A stretch of 64,000 bases of DNA from Gemmobacter lutimaris (GTDB taxonomy: Bacteria; Pseudomonadota; Alphaproteobacteria; Rhodobacterales; Rhodobacteraceae). Under the pieces are notes generated by a model that had not been told where the DNA came from, ran no database searches, and worked only from the letters and a program-made list of their open reading frames with translations. This document shows, piece by piece, positions 51,205 through 60,253 of the stretch; the stretch's first letter is position 1, and every line of letters starts with the position of its first letter. The stretch covers positions 109,601 to 173,600 of the forward strand of contig NZ_QXXQ01000008.1 of assembly GCF_003570715.1 (NCBI RefSeq). Direction: 5' to 3'. The translations under genes were made by a program, and so were the position numbers.

Positions 51205-52224
51205 ATGCCCGCCCTTTCCCATTCCCGCGCCGCGCAGGTTGCCTATCAGGATCTGCTGCGCCTGCATCTGGAGGAAACCGCCTCCGAACTCATCGGCAGT
51301 ATCGAAGAGCGTGTGCGCAACGGCCGCAGCTATCTTTATGACAGGTTCCGCCTCGGGACCGAGATGAAAAGCCGCTATCTGGGCGAAGGCACCCCCGAGC
51401 TGCGCGCCCGGCTGGCACGGGCGGCGGAATTGCGGGCGGGGGCCGAGGCGCGCAAGGCGGGGATGACGCGGCTTGCCCGGATATTGCGGGCCGAAGGCTT
51501 CATCGCCACCGACCGCGACACCGGCTCTCTGCTGCTTGCCTTTGCGCGGGCCGGGGTGTTCCGGCTGGGTGGCACGCTGGTCGGAACAGCGGCCTATGCG
51601 CTTTATCAGGGTGAACTGGGCGTGCGTTTCGATTCAGACGAACTGGCCCAGACCGGCGACATTGATTTCGCCAGTTTCGAGCGCCTGTCCGTGGCACTGG
51701 GGGACCGGGTGGAGGAAAACCCCGGCGACATCCTTCAGGCGCTGAAATTCGACCCGGTGCCGGGGGTGCCGGACCGGCAGGTGTGGAAGTGGCGGCAGAA
51801 CCGGGGCGAGGCGCTGGTGGAGTTTCTGACCCCGGCTTTCGGTGATGAAACCGTGAAGCCATTGCCCGCGCTGGGGGTCAGCGCGCAGGCGCTGAACTAC
51901 CTGAATTATCTGATCGCCGATCCGATTCCGGCCATTGCGCTTTACCGATCCGGCGTGCTGGTGCAGATCCCCCGGCCCGAGCGGTTCGCCATGCACAAGC
52001 TGATCGTGGCAGACCGGCGGCGCGGCGGGGCCGATCAGGCCAAGGCCCGCAAAGATCGGGGCCAGGCGGCTTTCCTGATCGGGGTTCTGGCGCAGGACCG
52101 GCCGGACGATCTGGCCGAGGCTCTGGCCGAGGCGCAGGCGCGCGGCCCGCGCTGGCGCCAGCGGATCGAAGCCAGCCTGTTGCGGATGCCGGAAACCGCC
52201 GCCCTATTGCGTGACCTGGCGTGA
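51205..52224 (+). CDS. Nucleotidyltransferase-fold protein (GSU2403 family)
   Basis: A 339-aa protein of the GSU2403-type nucleotidyltransferase-fold group. The middle part has FRLGGTLVGTAAYALYQGEL and TGDIDFASFE, where D-x-D would be the metal site in this fold. The N-terminal 100 residues are helical and Arg-rich. Function is unknown. The preceding palindrome and a TATATT at 51173-51178 suggest its own promoter. ATG at 51205 is preferred; a start at 51085 would lie inside the reductase gene. It converges with a GNAT gene. Confidence 0.82.
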   Translation: MPALSHSRAAQVAYQDLLRLHLEETASELIGSIEERVRNGRSYLYDRFRLGTEMKSRYLGEGTPELRARLARAAELRAGAEARKAGMTRLARILRAEGFIATDRDTGSLLLAFARAGVFRLGGTLVGTAAYALYQGELGVRFDSDELAQTGDIDFASFERLSVALGDRVEENPGDILQALKFDPVPGVPDRQVWKWRQNRGEALVEFLTPAFGDETVKPLPALGVSAQALNYLNYLIADPIPAIALYRSGVLVQIPRPERFAMHKLIVADRRRGGADQAKARKDRGQAAFLIGVLAQDRPDDLAEALAEAQARGPRWRQRIEASLLRMPETAALLRDLA

Positions 52225-52231
52225 CAACGGT

Positions 52232-52771
52232 TTAGCGCCGCGCAGCCCAGCGGTCGCGGCTGAGGCCATACCAGACCTCGCCTTTTTCTGCCCCGGCGAC
52301 CGGAACCGGGGTGGCGGGAAACTCGGTCCTCTCGTGCGTCATGCCGGTCTTTTCCATGACTCGGCGGGAACCTTGGTTCACGGTCATCGTGCAGGCGATG
52401 ATCCGGTCATGACCCGCATGGCCGAACCCCCAGTCAATCAGGGCCATTGCCCCTTCGCTGGCCAGTCCCTTGCCCCAGTGATCCCTGCGCAGACGATAGC
52501 CAAGCTCGGCCAGCCCACCACCTTCGGGAAACAGGCCGAACCAGCCAACGAAGGCGCCATCCACCCGGCGCAGGGCAGTCCAGACATGCGGCTCGTGGCC
52601 ACGGGGCATCAGAAAGGTCACGCTGTCCGGGTCCACGTTGTCGTGATCGACCGGCCCGCCGTTCAGGAACCGCATCACCTCTGCATCCCGCTCCAGCGCG
52701 ATGAAATCCGGGGCATCCAGCGGACAGCAGGGCCGGAGGATCAGATTCAACGTGTGCAGAACGGTCATCAT
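52232..52771 (-). CDS. GNAT-family N-acetyltransferase
   Basis: A 179-aa RimJ/RimL-type acetyltransferase. LRPCCPLDAPDF begins the first strand, RRDHWGKGLASEGAMALIDW contains the acetyl-CoA pyrophosphate-binding loop, and NQGSRRVMEKTGM is the C-terminal signature. AGGA lies 6 nt upstream of the ATG at 52771. The acceptor is unknown. It converges on the nucleotidyltransferase-fold gene with a 7-nt gap. Confidence 0.9.
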   Translation of the reverse strand: MMTVLHTLNLILRPCCPLDAPDFIALERDAEVMRFLNGGPVDHDNVDPDSVTFLMPRGHEPHVWTALRRVDGAFVGWFGLFPEGGGLAELGYRLRRDHWGKGLASEGAMALIDWGFGHAGHDRIIACTMTVNQGSRRVMEKTGMTHERTEFPATPVPVAGAEKGEVWYGLSRDRWAARR

Positions 52772-52849
52772 ACGGTATCCTGATCAGGCGGGCAGATATA
52801 CAAGACCATTGCATGACGCGCCGCGCAATGCGGGAATCCGGCAGGCAAG

Positions 52850-52867
52850 CCGCTGATATTTCAGCGG
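52850..52867. other. Small hairpin in the GNAT-RND intergenic region
   Basis: CCGCTGA (52850-52856) and TCAGCGG (52861-52867) with a 4-nt TATT loop lie in the 246-nt gap before the RND operon. No T-run follows; possibly an operator or leader structure. The rest of the gap shows nothing I recognise. Confidence 0.35.
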
Positions 52868-53017
52868 TGATTCATCGGGGTGACCTGACGTAAGGCCATA
52901 TTGCCACCAATATGGGAATGCTGTCTCTTGACCTCGCCCGCTGGCTGAACCAGCAAGGTGCGGCGAACAGGATACGACGAACCCTTCCCTTCGGTTTGTA
53001 GCTATTGGAGACCATCA

Positions 53018-54118
53018 ATGTTCAAGCGACTGGTAATCGCGGTCATTCTGCTGGGGCTGATCGTCGGCGGCATTGTCTGGTTCAAATATTTTCGGGACGA
53101 GATGATCGCGCAATATCTGGGTGGCATGGTTCCGCCGCCGGTCCCGGTCAGCACCGAGAAAGTCGAGGCGGTGACATGGGAACCGGGGATCGAGGCGATC
53201 GGCACTGCCCTTTCGGCACGCGGCGTCGATCTGGCCATCGAATCCGGCGGGTTGGTGCGGGCCATCCTGTTTGCAGCCAATGACAGGATCACCAAGGATC
53301 AGCATCTGGTCCAGATCGACGATGACAGCGAAGCCGCCTCGCTGGCGGCGGCGGAAGCCGCGCTGAGCGTCGCACTGGCCGATGCCAACCGGGCGCATAC
53401 GCTGTCGGAACGTGGGGTCGGCGCGGCGAATACAGTCGAAAGCGCCGATGCGCAGGTGCAAAGCGCCCGCGCGCAGGTGGCGCAGGTGCAGACCGCACTG
53501 GATAGCAAGAAACTGGTGGCGCCCTTTGACGGGGTGATCGGCATTGCGCAGATCGAGATCGGGCAATATGTTGCCACAGGCACAATCTATGCGACCTTGC
53601 AGGATCTGTCGCATATGCGGGTGGATTTCGCGGTGCCGGAACAACAGATCGAGGATCTGACCATGGGGGGGCCGGTGACGGTGACCTCTGAAGTGGGCAA
53701 TTTCAGCGCGACGGGCAAGATCATCGCCATTGAACCGCGCGTGGATGCCAATTCGCGCATGGTTTCAGTCCGGGCCGAGGTCGAAAATACCTCGGGCGCG
53801 CTTTACCCGGGCCAGTTCCTGCGTGTGCGTATCGCCTTGCCGAAGGAAGACGGTGTGATCGCCGTGCCGCAGACCGCCGTCAGCTCCACGCTTTACGGTG
53901 ATTCCATCTATGTGCTGCGCCAGGGCGAGACTGCTGAAGAGCAGAAGGTCGAACAGGTGTTTGTCACTATCGGCCGCCGGTCCGGCGCGCGGATCGAGGT
54001 GGTCGAGGGTATTGCAGCAGGCGATGAGATCGTGACCTCGGGCCAGAACCGGCTGACCTCGGGCGCACGGGTCAAGGTGGACAATTCGGTGGTGCTTGAC
54101 GCCCCCGCGGGCGAGTGA
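53018..54118 (+). CDS. RND efflux periplasmic adaptor
   Basis: A 366-aa membrane-fusion protein with an N-terminal membrane anchor (LVIAVILLGLIVGGIVW), lipoyl halves (GIEAIGTALSARGVDL and KKLVAPFDGVIGIAQIE), an alpha-helical hairpin (about residues 110-160) and beta-barrel domains. It would link the RND pump to an outer-membrane channel. GGAG precedes the ATG at 53018. It is followed 11 nt later by the RND permease; there is no local TolC-type gene. Confidence 0.93.
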   Translation: MFKRLVIAVILLGLIVGGIVWFKYFRDEMIAQYLGGMVPPPVPVSTEKVEAVTWEPGIEAIGTALSARGVDLAIESGGLVRAILFAANDRITKDQHLVQIDDDSEAASLAAAEAALSVALADANRAHTLSERGVGAANTVESADAQVQSARAQVAQVQTALDSKKLVAPFDGVIGIAQIEIGQYVATGTIYATLQDLSHMRVDFAVPEQQIEDLTMGGPVTVTSEVGNFSATGKIIAIEPRVDANSRMVSVRAEVENTSGALYPGQFLRVRIALPKEDGVIAVPQTAVSSTLYGDSIYVLRQGETAEEQKVEQVFVTIGRRSGARIEVVEGIAAGDEIVTSGQNRLTSGARVKVDNSVVLDAPAGE

Positions 54119-54129
54119 GGGCCGAAAAG

Positions 54130-57100
54130 ATGAATTTTTCGGAAATCTTCATCCGACGCCCGGTTCTGTCCACGGTCGTCGCCGCACTGATCCTGTTTCT
54201 GGGGCTTGTATCGGTTGTGAACCTGCCGGTGCGCCAATATCCCGAGGTCGAGGAAACCGTGGTGACCATCACCACGGTCTATCCCGGCGCATCCGCCGAT
54301 CTGATCCAGGGCTTCGTGACCGCGCCGATCGCTTCGGCCGTTTCGACGACCGAGAATGTCGATTACATCACCACCGCCTCGCGGCCATCGGCCTCGGTTG
54401 TGACGGTGCAGATGAAACTGGGCGCAGACCCTGACATTGCGCTGACCGAAATCATGTCGAAGGTGCAGCAGGTGCGCGGGCAACTGCCGTCGGATGCCGA
54501 AGACCCGGTGATCGTGAAGGGCACCGGCCAGACCTTCGCTCTGATGTATCTGGCGGTGCAGAATCCCAATATGACGCCCGAACAGATGACCGAATATCTG
54601 GAGCGCGTGGTGCGGCCGCGCGTCACCAATATCGACGGCGTCGCGCAGATGGAGATCATGGGCGGCTCGGAATATGCGATGCGGATCTGGCTTGATCCCT
54701 TGCAGCTTGCCGCGCGCGGGGTGACTGCTTCCGAGGTGCTGGGGGCGATCCGGGCCTCCAACTTCCTGTCAGCGCCCGGCAAGACCGAGAACGATTACTT
54801 CATCTATTCTCTGACGCTGGCCTCGACCGTGCAATCGGCCGACGCCTTCGGCGCGCTGCCGCTGGTGCAGGGCAAGAATGGCACGGTGCGGCTGCGCGAT
54901 GTGGCGCGGATCGAACTGGCTTCGGGCGAACGCGCCGAGATCGTGACCTTTGCGGGCCAGCCTGGCACTTTCATCGGCATCATCCCCGCACCGGGCGAAA
55001 ACCAGCTGGATGTCGCGGCCAACGTGCTGGCTGCGCTGCCCGCGCTGAATGACACGTTGCCGAAGGGCATGACCGTAAAGCTGGTCTACGATTCCACCGA
55101 AACCATCTCGGCCTCGATCGAGGAGGTGTTCAAGACCATCGCCGAGGCGGTGGCCATCGTGGTGGTGGTGATCCTGCTGTTCCTTGGCTCGCTGCGGTCG
55201 GTGCTCATGCCCATCGTGACGATTCCGCTGTCGCTGATCGGGGTCTGCGCGATCATGCTGGCACTGGGATATTCGATCAACCTGCTGACACTGCTGGCCA
55301 TGGTGCTGGCCATCGGGCTGGTGGTCGACGATGCCATCGTGGTGGTGGAAAACATCCACCGTCACATTGACGACGGGCAAAGCCCGGCCCGCGCCGCCAT
55401 CACCGGCATGAAGGAAATCACCGGCCCGGTCATCGCCATGACGATCACGCTGGCCGCCGTGCTGGCGCCGCTGGCCTTTACCGGCGGGTTGACCGGATCG
55501 CTGTTCACCGAATTCGCGCTGACGCTGGCCGGATCGGTCGTCCTGTCGGGGGTGGTCGCGCTGACCATTACCCCCACGATGTCGGCCCGGCTGCTGAGCC
55601 ACGATGCCCCCGGCCGTTTCCAGCGGGTTGTTGATCGGGTGCTGGGCGGGGTGGCCAACTGGTATGAGCGGCGCGTTTCTTCGTCGCTGGACTACCGTCC
55701 GGTCACGCTTCTGATGGTGGTGTCGCTGCTGGGCGCCACCGGGTTCATGTTTCTCAACACCTCGTCCGAACTGGCCCCGGAAGAGGATCAGGGCGCGCTG
55801 TTCGCCATCCTGAACGGCCCGCGTTACGCGACGCTGGAGTATACCGATGCCTTCACCACGGAAATCGGCAAGCGCACCGCCGATATTCCCGAGGTCGATA
55901 CCTCCTTCTCGGTTGCCGGGATGGGCGGAGCTGACAATACGGGGTTCTACATCTGGGCGCTGAAAGACTGGTCGGAGCGTAACCGCAGCCAGGCCGAGAT
56001 CCAAACCGAGATTCAGGGCAAGCTGGATGCGACGCCGGGTCTGCAAGGCTATGTCTTCGCGCCGCCGTCGCTGCCCGGTGCCGGCGGTGGCCTGCCGATT
56101 TCCATGGTGATCCAGTCGATCCATTCGCCGGACCGCGTGGTCGAGATCGCTGATGAAATCCGCATGAAGGCGATGCAAAGCGGCAAGTTCATCGTGGTGC
56201 AGAACAGCCTTGCCTTCGACGCGCCGCAGGTCAGCATCACCATTGACCGCGACCGCGCGGCCGAGCTTGGGGTTTCGGTCAGTGAGATCGGCAATACGCT
56301 GGGCCTGCTGGTGGGCGGCGGGGCCATCGCGCAGTTCGACCGCGATTCCAACAGCTATGACGTCATCACACAGGTGCCGCGCGAATGGCGGAACAACCCT
56401 GAACGGCTGGAACAGTTCTTCGTCCGCTCCGGCTCGGGCGAGATGGTGCCGCTGTCCTCGGTCGTATCGCTGCAAACCGGCGTGGCGGCGGCTTCTATCG
56501 AGCAGTTCAACCAGCTCAATTCCGCCACGCTTTCCGCCATGCCGATGATCGGCCTGTCTACCGGCGTGGCACTGGCCGAGCTGGAACGGATCGCGGGCGA
56601 GGTGCTGCCTGACGGGTTCTTCGTCGATTATTCCGGCCAGTCGCGGCTGGAAAAGACGGAAGGCAACACCATCCTTCTGGCCTTCGGCGCCGCGCTTGTC
56701 GTCATCTACATGGTGCTGGCGGCGCAGTTCGAAAGCTTCCGCGACCCGTTCATCATCATGATGTCGGTGCCGCTGTCGATTTTCGGCGCGGTGCTGCCGC
56801 TGTTCTTTGGGGTCAGCACGCTGAACATCTACACGCAGGTCGGGCTGATCACGCTGATCGGGCTGATTACCAAGCACGGCATCCTGATGGTGGAATTCGC
56901 CAACCAGCAGCGCGAGGAACACGGCCTGTCCCGCAAGGAGGCCATCGTGGCCGCCGCCAAGACCCGTCTGCGCCCTATCCTGATGACGACGGCTGCCATG
57001 GCGCTGGCCGTGGTGCCCCTGATCATCGCAGAAGGTGCGGGGGCTGCGGCGCGGCAGGCGATGGGCGTGGTGATCTTTGCCGGCCTGATGATCGGCACGG

Positions 57101-57207
57101 TCTTTACCCTGTTCGTGGTGCCGATGTTCTATACGCTGATCTCGCGCAGCGACAGCGCATACCTGCTGCATCAGCGCGCGGTCGAAAAGCAGTTCGCGCA
57201 AGGCTGA
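54130..57207 (+). CDS. RND efflux pump, inner-membrane permease
   Basis: A 1025-aa HAE1-type RND transporter with 12 predicted membrane helices and two large periplasmic loops. MNFSEIFIRRPVLSTVVA is the typical N-terminus, and the proton-relay aspartates are in GLVVDDAIVVVENIHR. It exports hydrophobic compounds driven by the proton gradient. GAGGGC precedes the ATG at 54130; a GTG at 54115 is an unlikely earlier start. Substrate range cannot be inferred. Confidence 0.95.
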   Translation: MNFSEIFIRRPVLSTVVAALILFLGLVSVVNLPVRQYPEVEETVVTITTVYPGASADLIQGFVTAPIASAVSTTENVDYITTASRPSASVVTVQMKLGADPDIALTEIMSKVQQVRGQLPSDAEDPVIVKGTGQTFALMYLAVQNPNMTPEQMTEYLERVVRPRVTNIDGVAQMEIMGGSEYAMRIWLDPLQLAARGVTASEVLGAIRASNFLSAPGKTENDYFIYSLTLASTVQSADAFGALPLVQGKNGTVRLRDVARIELASGERAEIVTFAGQPGTFIGIIPAPGENQLDVAANVLAALPALNDTLPKGMTVKLVYDSTETISASIEEVFKTIAEAVAIVVVVILLFLGSLRSVLMPIVTIPLSLIGVCAIMLALGYSINLLTLLAMVLAIGLVVDDAIVVVENIHRHIDDGQSPARAAITGMKEITGPVIAMTITLAAVLAPLAFTGGLTGSLFTEFALTLAGSVVLSGVVALTITPTMSARLLSHDAPGRFQRVVDRVLGGVANWYERRVSSSLDYRPVTLLMVVSLLGATGFMFLNTSSELAPEEDQGALFAILNGPRYATLEYTDAFTTEIGKRTADIPEVDTSFSVAGMGGADNTGFYIWALKDWSERNRSQAEIQTEIQGKLDATPGLQGYVFAPPSLPGAGGGLPISMVIQSIHSPDRVVEIADEIRMKAMQSGKFIVVQNSLAFDAPQVSITIDRDRAAELGVSVSEIGNTLGLLVGGGAIAQFDRDSNSYDVITQVPREWRNNPERLEQFFVRSGSGEMVPLSSVVSLQTGVAAASIEQFNQLNSATLSAMPMIGLSTGVALAELERIAGEVLPDGFFVDYSGQSRLEKTEGNTILLAFGAALVVIYMVLAAQFESFRDPFIIMMSVPLSIFGAVLPLFFGVSTLNIYTQVGLITLIGLITKHGILMVEFANQQREEHGLSRKEAIVAAAKTRLRPILMTTAAMALAVVPLIIAEGAGAAARQAMGVVIFAGLMIGTVFTLFVVPMFYTLISRSDSAYLLHQRAVEKQFAQG

Positions 57208-57219
57208 AACAGCACCTCT

Positions 57220-57254
57220 GCCGGATCGGCGTCGCTTGCCGACCCCGATCCGGC
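57220..57254. other. GC-rich hairpin after the RND operon
   Basis: Two 14-nt arms (57220-57233 and 57241-57254) with a single mismatch and a 7-nt loop, 12 nt after the pump stop. There is no T-run, so Rho-independent termination is uncertain. Confidence 0.5.
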
Positions 57255-57298
57255 GCTTCATGGTTGAATGTCTGGGCCGGATGACCCAGAGATTTGCC

Positions 57299-58294
57299 AT
57301 GACCCGCCTCGTTCCCCTGTTCCGCCACTATTTCCCCGGCTTCGCCATTGCCGCAGTCGTGGCACTGGCCGCGCAGTTTCTGGCCGATCATTATGGTGCG
57401 CCCTCCATGCTGATGGCGATCCTGATCGGCCTCGCGCTGAATTTTCTGGGCGAAGATACCCGCAGCGCGCCGGGCATCGGGCTTGCGGCCCGCCATGTGT
57501 TGCGGATCGGTGTGGCGCTGCTGGGTATCCGCATCAGCGCCGATACGCTGGCCGGTCTTGGCTTTGCCCCGCTGAGCCTCGTGGCCGTGGCCGTGCCGCT
57601 GACCATCGGGTTCGGTCTTCTTTTGGCGCGGCTTCTGGGGCAACCCGGCCGTTTCGGCTTTCTGACAGGCGGCGCGGTGGCGATCTGCGGCGCCTCGGCG
57701 GCCATGGCCATCGGCGCGCTGTTGCCGCAGGATGACCGACGCGAACGCGACATCGCCTTTACCGTCATTGCGGTCACGGTGATGTCCACGCTGGCGATGA
57801 TCCTTTATCCGGTGCTGACTGCCCGTTTGGCATTGTCCGATGCTTCGACCGGGCTGCTGTTGGGCGCGACCATCCATGACGTTGCGCAGGTGGTGGGTGC
57901 GGGTTTTTCGGTCTCGCCCGAAACCGGCGAGATTTCCACGGTGTTCAAGCTGTTCCGGGTCATGCTGCTGGCGCCGGTTGTCGTGATCGGTGCGCTGGCA
58001 CTGCGCAACGGCATGGCGACGGGCGGGCGGCGCCCGCCGCTGGTGCCGGGCTTCGTGGTAGGCTTCCTGCTGTTGGCGGGGGCCAATTCGCTCGGCCTCG
58101 TGCCGCAGATGCTGCGCGACCTTCTGGACCCGCTGATCCGGGCGAGCCTTCTGATGGCCGTGGGGGCTGTCGGGCTGCGCACCAATCTGCCGGGCCTGAT
58201 GACCGTGGGGGCGACAGCAGCGGTGATGATTGTCGCCGAAACCCTGTTTCTGCTTGGGATCGTGCTGGGGCCATTGCTGATCTGGGGGCTTTGA
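57299..58294 (+). CDS. YeiH/UPF0324-family membrane protein
   Basis: A 331-aa membrane protein with about ten hydrophobic segments, annotated in other genomes as putative sulfate exporter family transporter. Conserved blocks are LRIGVALLGIRISADTL, TGGAVAICGASAAMAI and LGATIHDVAQVVGAGFSVS. The real substrate is unproven. The start at 57299 fits family length; ATGs at 57236, 57260 and 57281 are possible alternatives, all without strong ribosome-binding sites. Confidence 0.85.
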   Translation: MTRLVPLFRHYFPGFAIAAVVALAAQFLADHYGAPSMLMAILIGLALNFLGEDTRSAPGIGLAARHVLRIGVALLGIRISADTLAGLGFAPLSLVAVAVPLTIGFGLLLARLLGQPGRFGFLTGGAVAICGASAAMAIGALLPQDDRRERDIAFTVIAVTVMSTLAMILYPVLTARLALSDASTGLLLGATIHDVAQVVGAGFSVSPETGEISTVFKLFRVMLLAPVVVIGALALRNGMATGGRRPPLVPGFVVGFLLLAGANSLGLVPQMLRDLLDPLIRASLLMAVGAVGLRTNLPGLMTVGATAAVMIVAETLFLLGIVLGPLLIWGL

Positions 58295-58335
58295 CCGCGC
58301 TGGACGTAGTGGTTTTTTCCGGTTAATGCACGTTT

Positions 58336-59115
58336 ATGCACGATTCACCCCTCCCCCTCGCCCGGCGTGATCAGATTGCCCATCGCATTTCACGGGGCCA
58401 GCCGGTCGTATCGGGCAACTTGGCGGCAGAGTTTGGCGTGTCGGAAGATGCAATCCGCCGCGATCTTCGCGCCCTTGCGCAACAGGGCTTGTGCCGCCGG
58501 GTTTATGGGGGCGCCTTGCCGCTGTCACCGGCCTCGTCCCCGCTTGTGGTGCGGCGCGGCGAGGATCGGAAGCAGAAACATGCGTTGGCAGAGGTTGCGG
58601 CAGGTCTGATCCGCCCCGGCATGACCCTGTTTCTGGATACCGGCAGCACGGTTGCAGAACTTGCGGCGCTGCTGCCTGCCCGGCCGGGTTTGCGGGTCGT
58701 CACCAATTCGCTGCCCGCAGCGGCGGCCCTGATGCACCGCACCGATCTGACGCTTGTGATGATCGGCGGTGGAGTCGATCCGGTAACCGGCGGCTGCGCC
58801 GACAGCGCAGCCCTGTCCACGCTGGGGCTTTATCGGTTCGACCTGAGCTTTCTTGGAGCCTGTGCGCTCTCGTTGACCGAAGGTCTGGCGGGTTTCGATC
58901 TGGCGGATGTGGATTTCAAGCGCCTGCTATTGGAGCGCAGCGCGGCCACCGCGCTGATGATGACCAATGCCAAGCTGGAAACCGCTGCCCCCCATGCCAT
59001 CGCCGGACTTGCGGCGGTGGACGATTACATCCTTGCAGCCGATGCCCCTGCCGCTATCACTGCCGCCCTTCGCGCGGCAGGGGCGCGGGTGCATCTGGCC
59101 CCGACCGGAGCGTGA
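58336..59115 (+). CDS. DeoR/GlpR-family transcriptional regulator
   Basis: A 259-aa DeoR-family regulator. The helix-turn-helix is VSGNLAAEFGVSEDAIRRDL followed by the wing RRVYGGALP. The C-terminal sugar-phosphate-binding domain has FLDTGSTVAELA and VTNSLPAAA. No Shine-Dalgarno precedes the ATG, but ATGCACG is directly repeated just before it (58326-58332 and 58336-58342). It starts 41 nt after the YeiH-family gene and ends 1 nt before an MFS gene, so it may control that transporter or, more speculatively, the glp operon. Confidence 0.9.
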   Translation: MHDSPLPLARRDQIAHRISRGQPVVSGNLAAEFGVSEDAIRRDLRALAQQGLCRRVYGGALPLSPASSPLVVRRGEDRKQKHALAEVAAGLIRPGMTLFLDTGSTVAELAALLPARPGLRVVTNSLPAAAALMHRTDLTLVMIGGGVDPVTGGCADSAALSTLGLYRFDLSFLGACALSLTEGLAGFDLADVDFKRLLLERSAATALMMTNAKLETAAPHAIAGLAAVDDYILAADAPAAITAALRAAGARVHLAPTGA

Positions 59116-59116
59116 C

Positions 59117-60253
59117 ATGCAACCATCCGCCAATACCCCTGCCACGCGCCGCGCAACCCGGCTTTCGTTTTTCGTTGCCGGTTTCGTCATGTCCTGCTGG
59201 GCGCCACTGGTGCCCTATGCCAAGGCCAATACCGGCGCGAGCGAGGCAGAGCTTGGCCTCTTGCTGCTGTGTCTTGGCGTCGGATCGCTGATCGCCATGC
59301 CCTTGACCGGCTGGATCAGCACACGCGCCGGTGCACGGCCGATGATCCTGCTGGGGGGCATCGGCTTGGTGTTGATCCTGCCTGCGCTGGCGGTGGTGAC
59401 GGACCCGCTGTTTCTGGGGGCGGCGCTGCTGGTTTGCGGCGGTGCGCTTGGCACGATCGACGTGGCGATGAATGTCCATGCGGTCGAGGTAGAGCGTGCC
59501 TCGCCCCGGCCGCTGATGTCGGGCTTCCATGCGATGTTCAGCGTGGGGGGCGTGGTGGGTGCCGGAGGGATGACATTTTTGCTGTCGCTGGGGCTGGCAC
59601 CGGGCCATTCCGCCCTCTGGTGCAGCGGGCTGGCATTGGTGGCGCTGATCCTTGCCACACCGGGCCTGTTGCCCGCCCCGGCGGGGGAGCCTGCGGCCTT
59701 TGCCCTGCCGCGGGGGTTGGTGCTGATCCTCGCCGGTCTGGCTGCCGTCACCTTTCTGGTGGAAGGCGCGATCCTTGACTGGGGTGCCCTGCTGATCATC
59801 GACCGTAGCCTTGCCACGGCGGAACTGGGTGGACTGGGCTATATGCTGTTCTCGGTCGCCATGGTGCTGGGCCGGTTCAGCGGTGACCGGGTGGTCGCGG
59901 CGCTGGGGGCGCGGCGGGTACTGGTCTGGGGCGGCGCATTGGCGATTGCGGGACTTGCCGTCGTGCTGGTGCTGCCCGTCGCCCCCCTTGCCATGGCGGG
60001 TTTTGTGCTGATCGGCCTTGGCGCCTCGAACCTCGTGCCGGTGCTGTTCAGTCTTGCGGGGCGGCAGACCGCCATGCCCGCCGGGCTGGCCATTGCGGCG
60101 GTGACGACGACGGGCTACGCGGGCATCCTTGCCGGCCCCGCCGCCATCGGTGCCCTGTCACAGGCGACCAGCCTGTCGGTCGCCTTCTGGCTGCTGGCCG
60201 GGCTGGTCGCGCTGGTGCCGCTGTCGGCCCGGACCATCACGCACCAAGCCTGA
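59117..60253 (+). CDS. MFS transporter (YbjJ-like)
   Basis: A 378-aa major-facilitator transporter with about 12 hydrophobic segments. The loop 2-3 motif is GWISTRAGARPMILLGG, and IDVAMNVHAVEVER is characteristic of the YbjJ/fucose-permease-like group. It begins 1 nt after the DeoR stop, indicating an operon. It converges with the succinate-semialdehyde-type dehydrogenase gene, stops abutting. Substrate unknown; a sugar is plausible given the regulator type. Confidence 0.9.
   Translation: MQPSANTPATRRATRLSFFVAGFVMSCWAPLVPYAKANTGASEAELGLLLLCLGVGSLIAMPLTGWISTRAGARPMILLGGIGLVLILPALAVVTDPLFLGAALLVCGGALGTIDVAMNVHAVEVERASPRPLMSGFHAMFSVGGVVGAGGMTFLLSLGLAPGHSALWCSGLALVALILATPGLLPAPAGEPAAFALPRGLVLILAGLAAVTFLVEGAILDWGALLIIDRSLATAELGGLGYMLFSVAMVLGRFSGDRVVAALGARRVLVWGGALAIAGLAVVLVLPVAPLAMAGFVLIGLGASNLVPVLFSLAGRQTAMPAGLAIAAVTTTGYAGILAGPAAIGALSQATSLSVAFWLLAGLVALVPLSARTITHQA

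Noticed and set aside
54769..57300. 843-codon open frame on the minus strand
   Set aside because: Antisense to the RND pump; its His/Arg/Gln-rich composition has no protein features.
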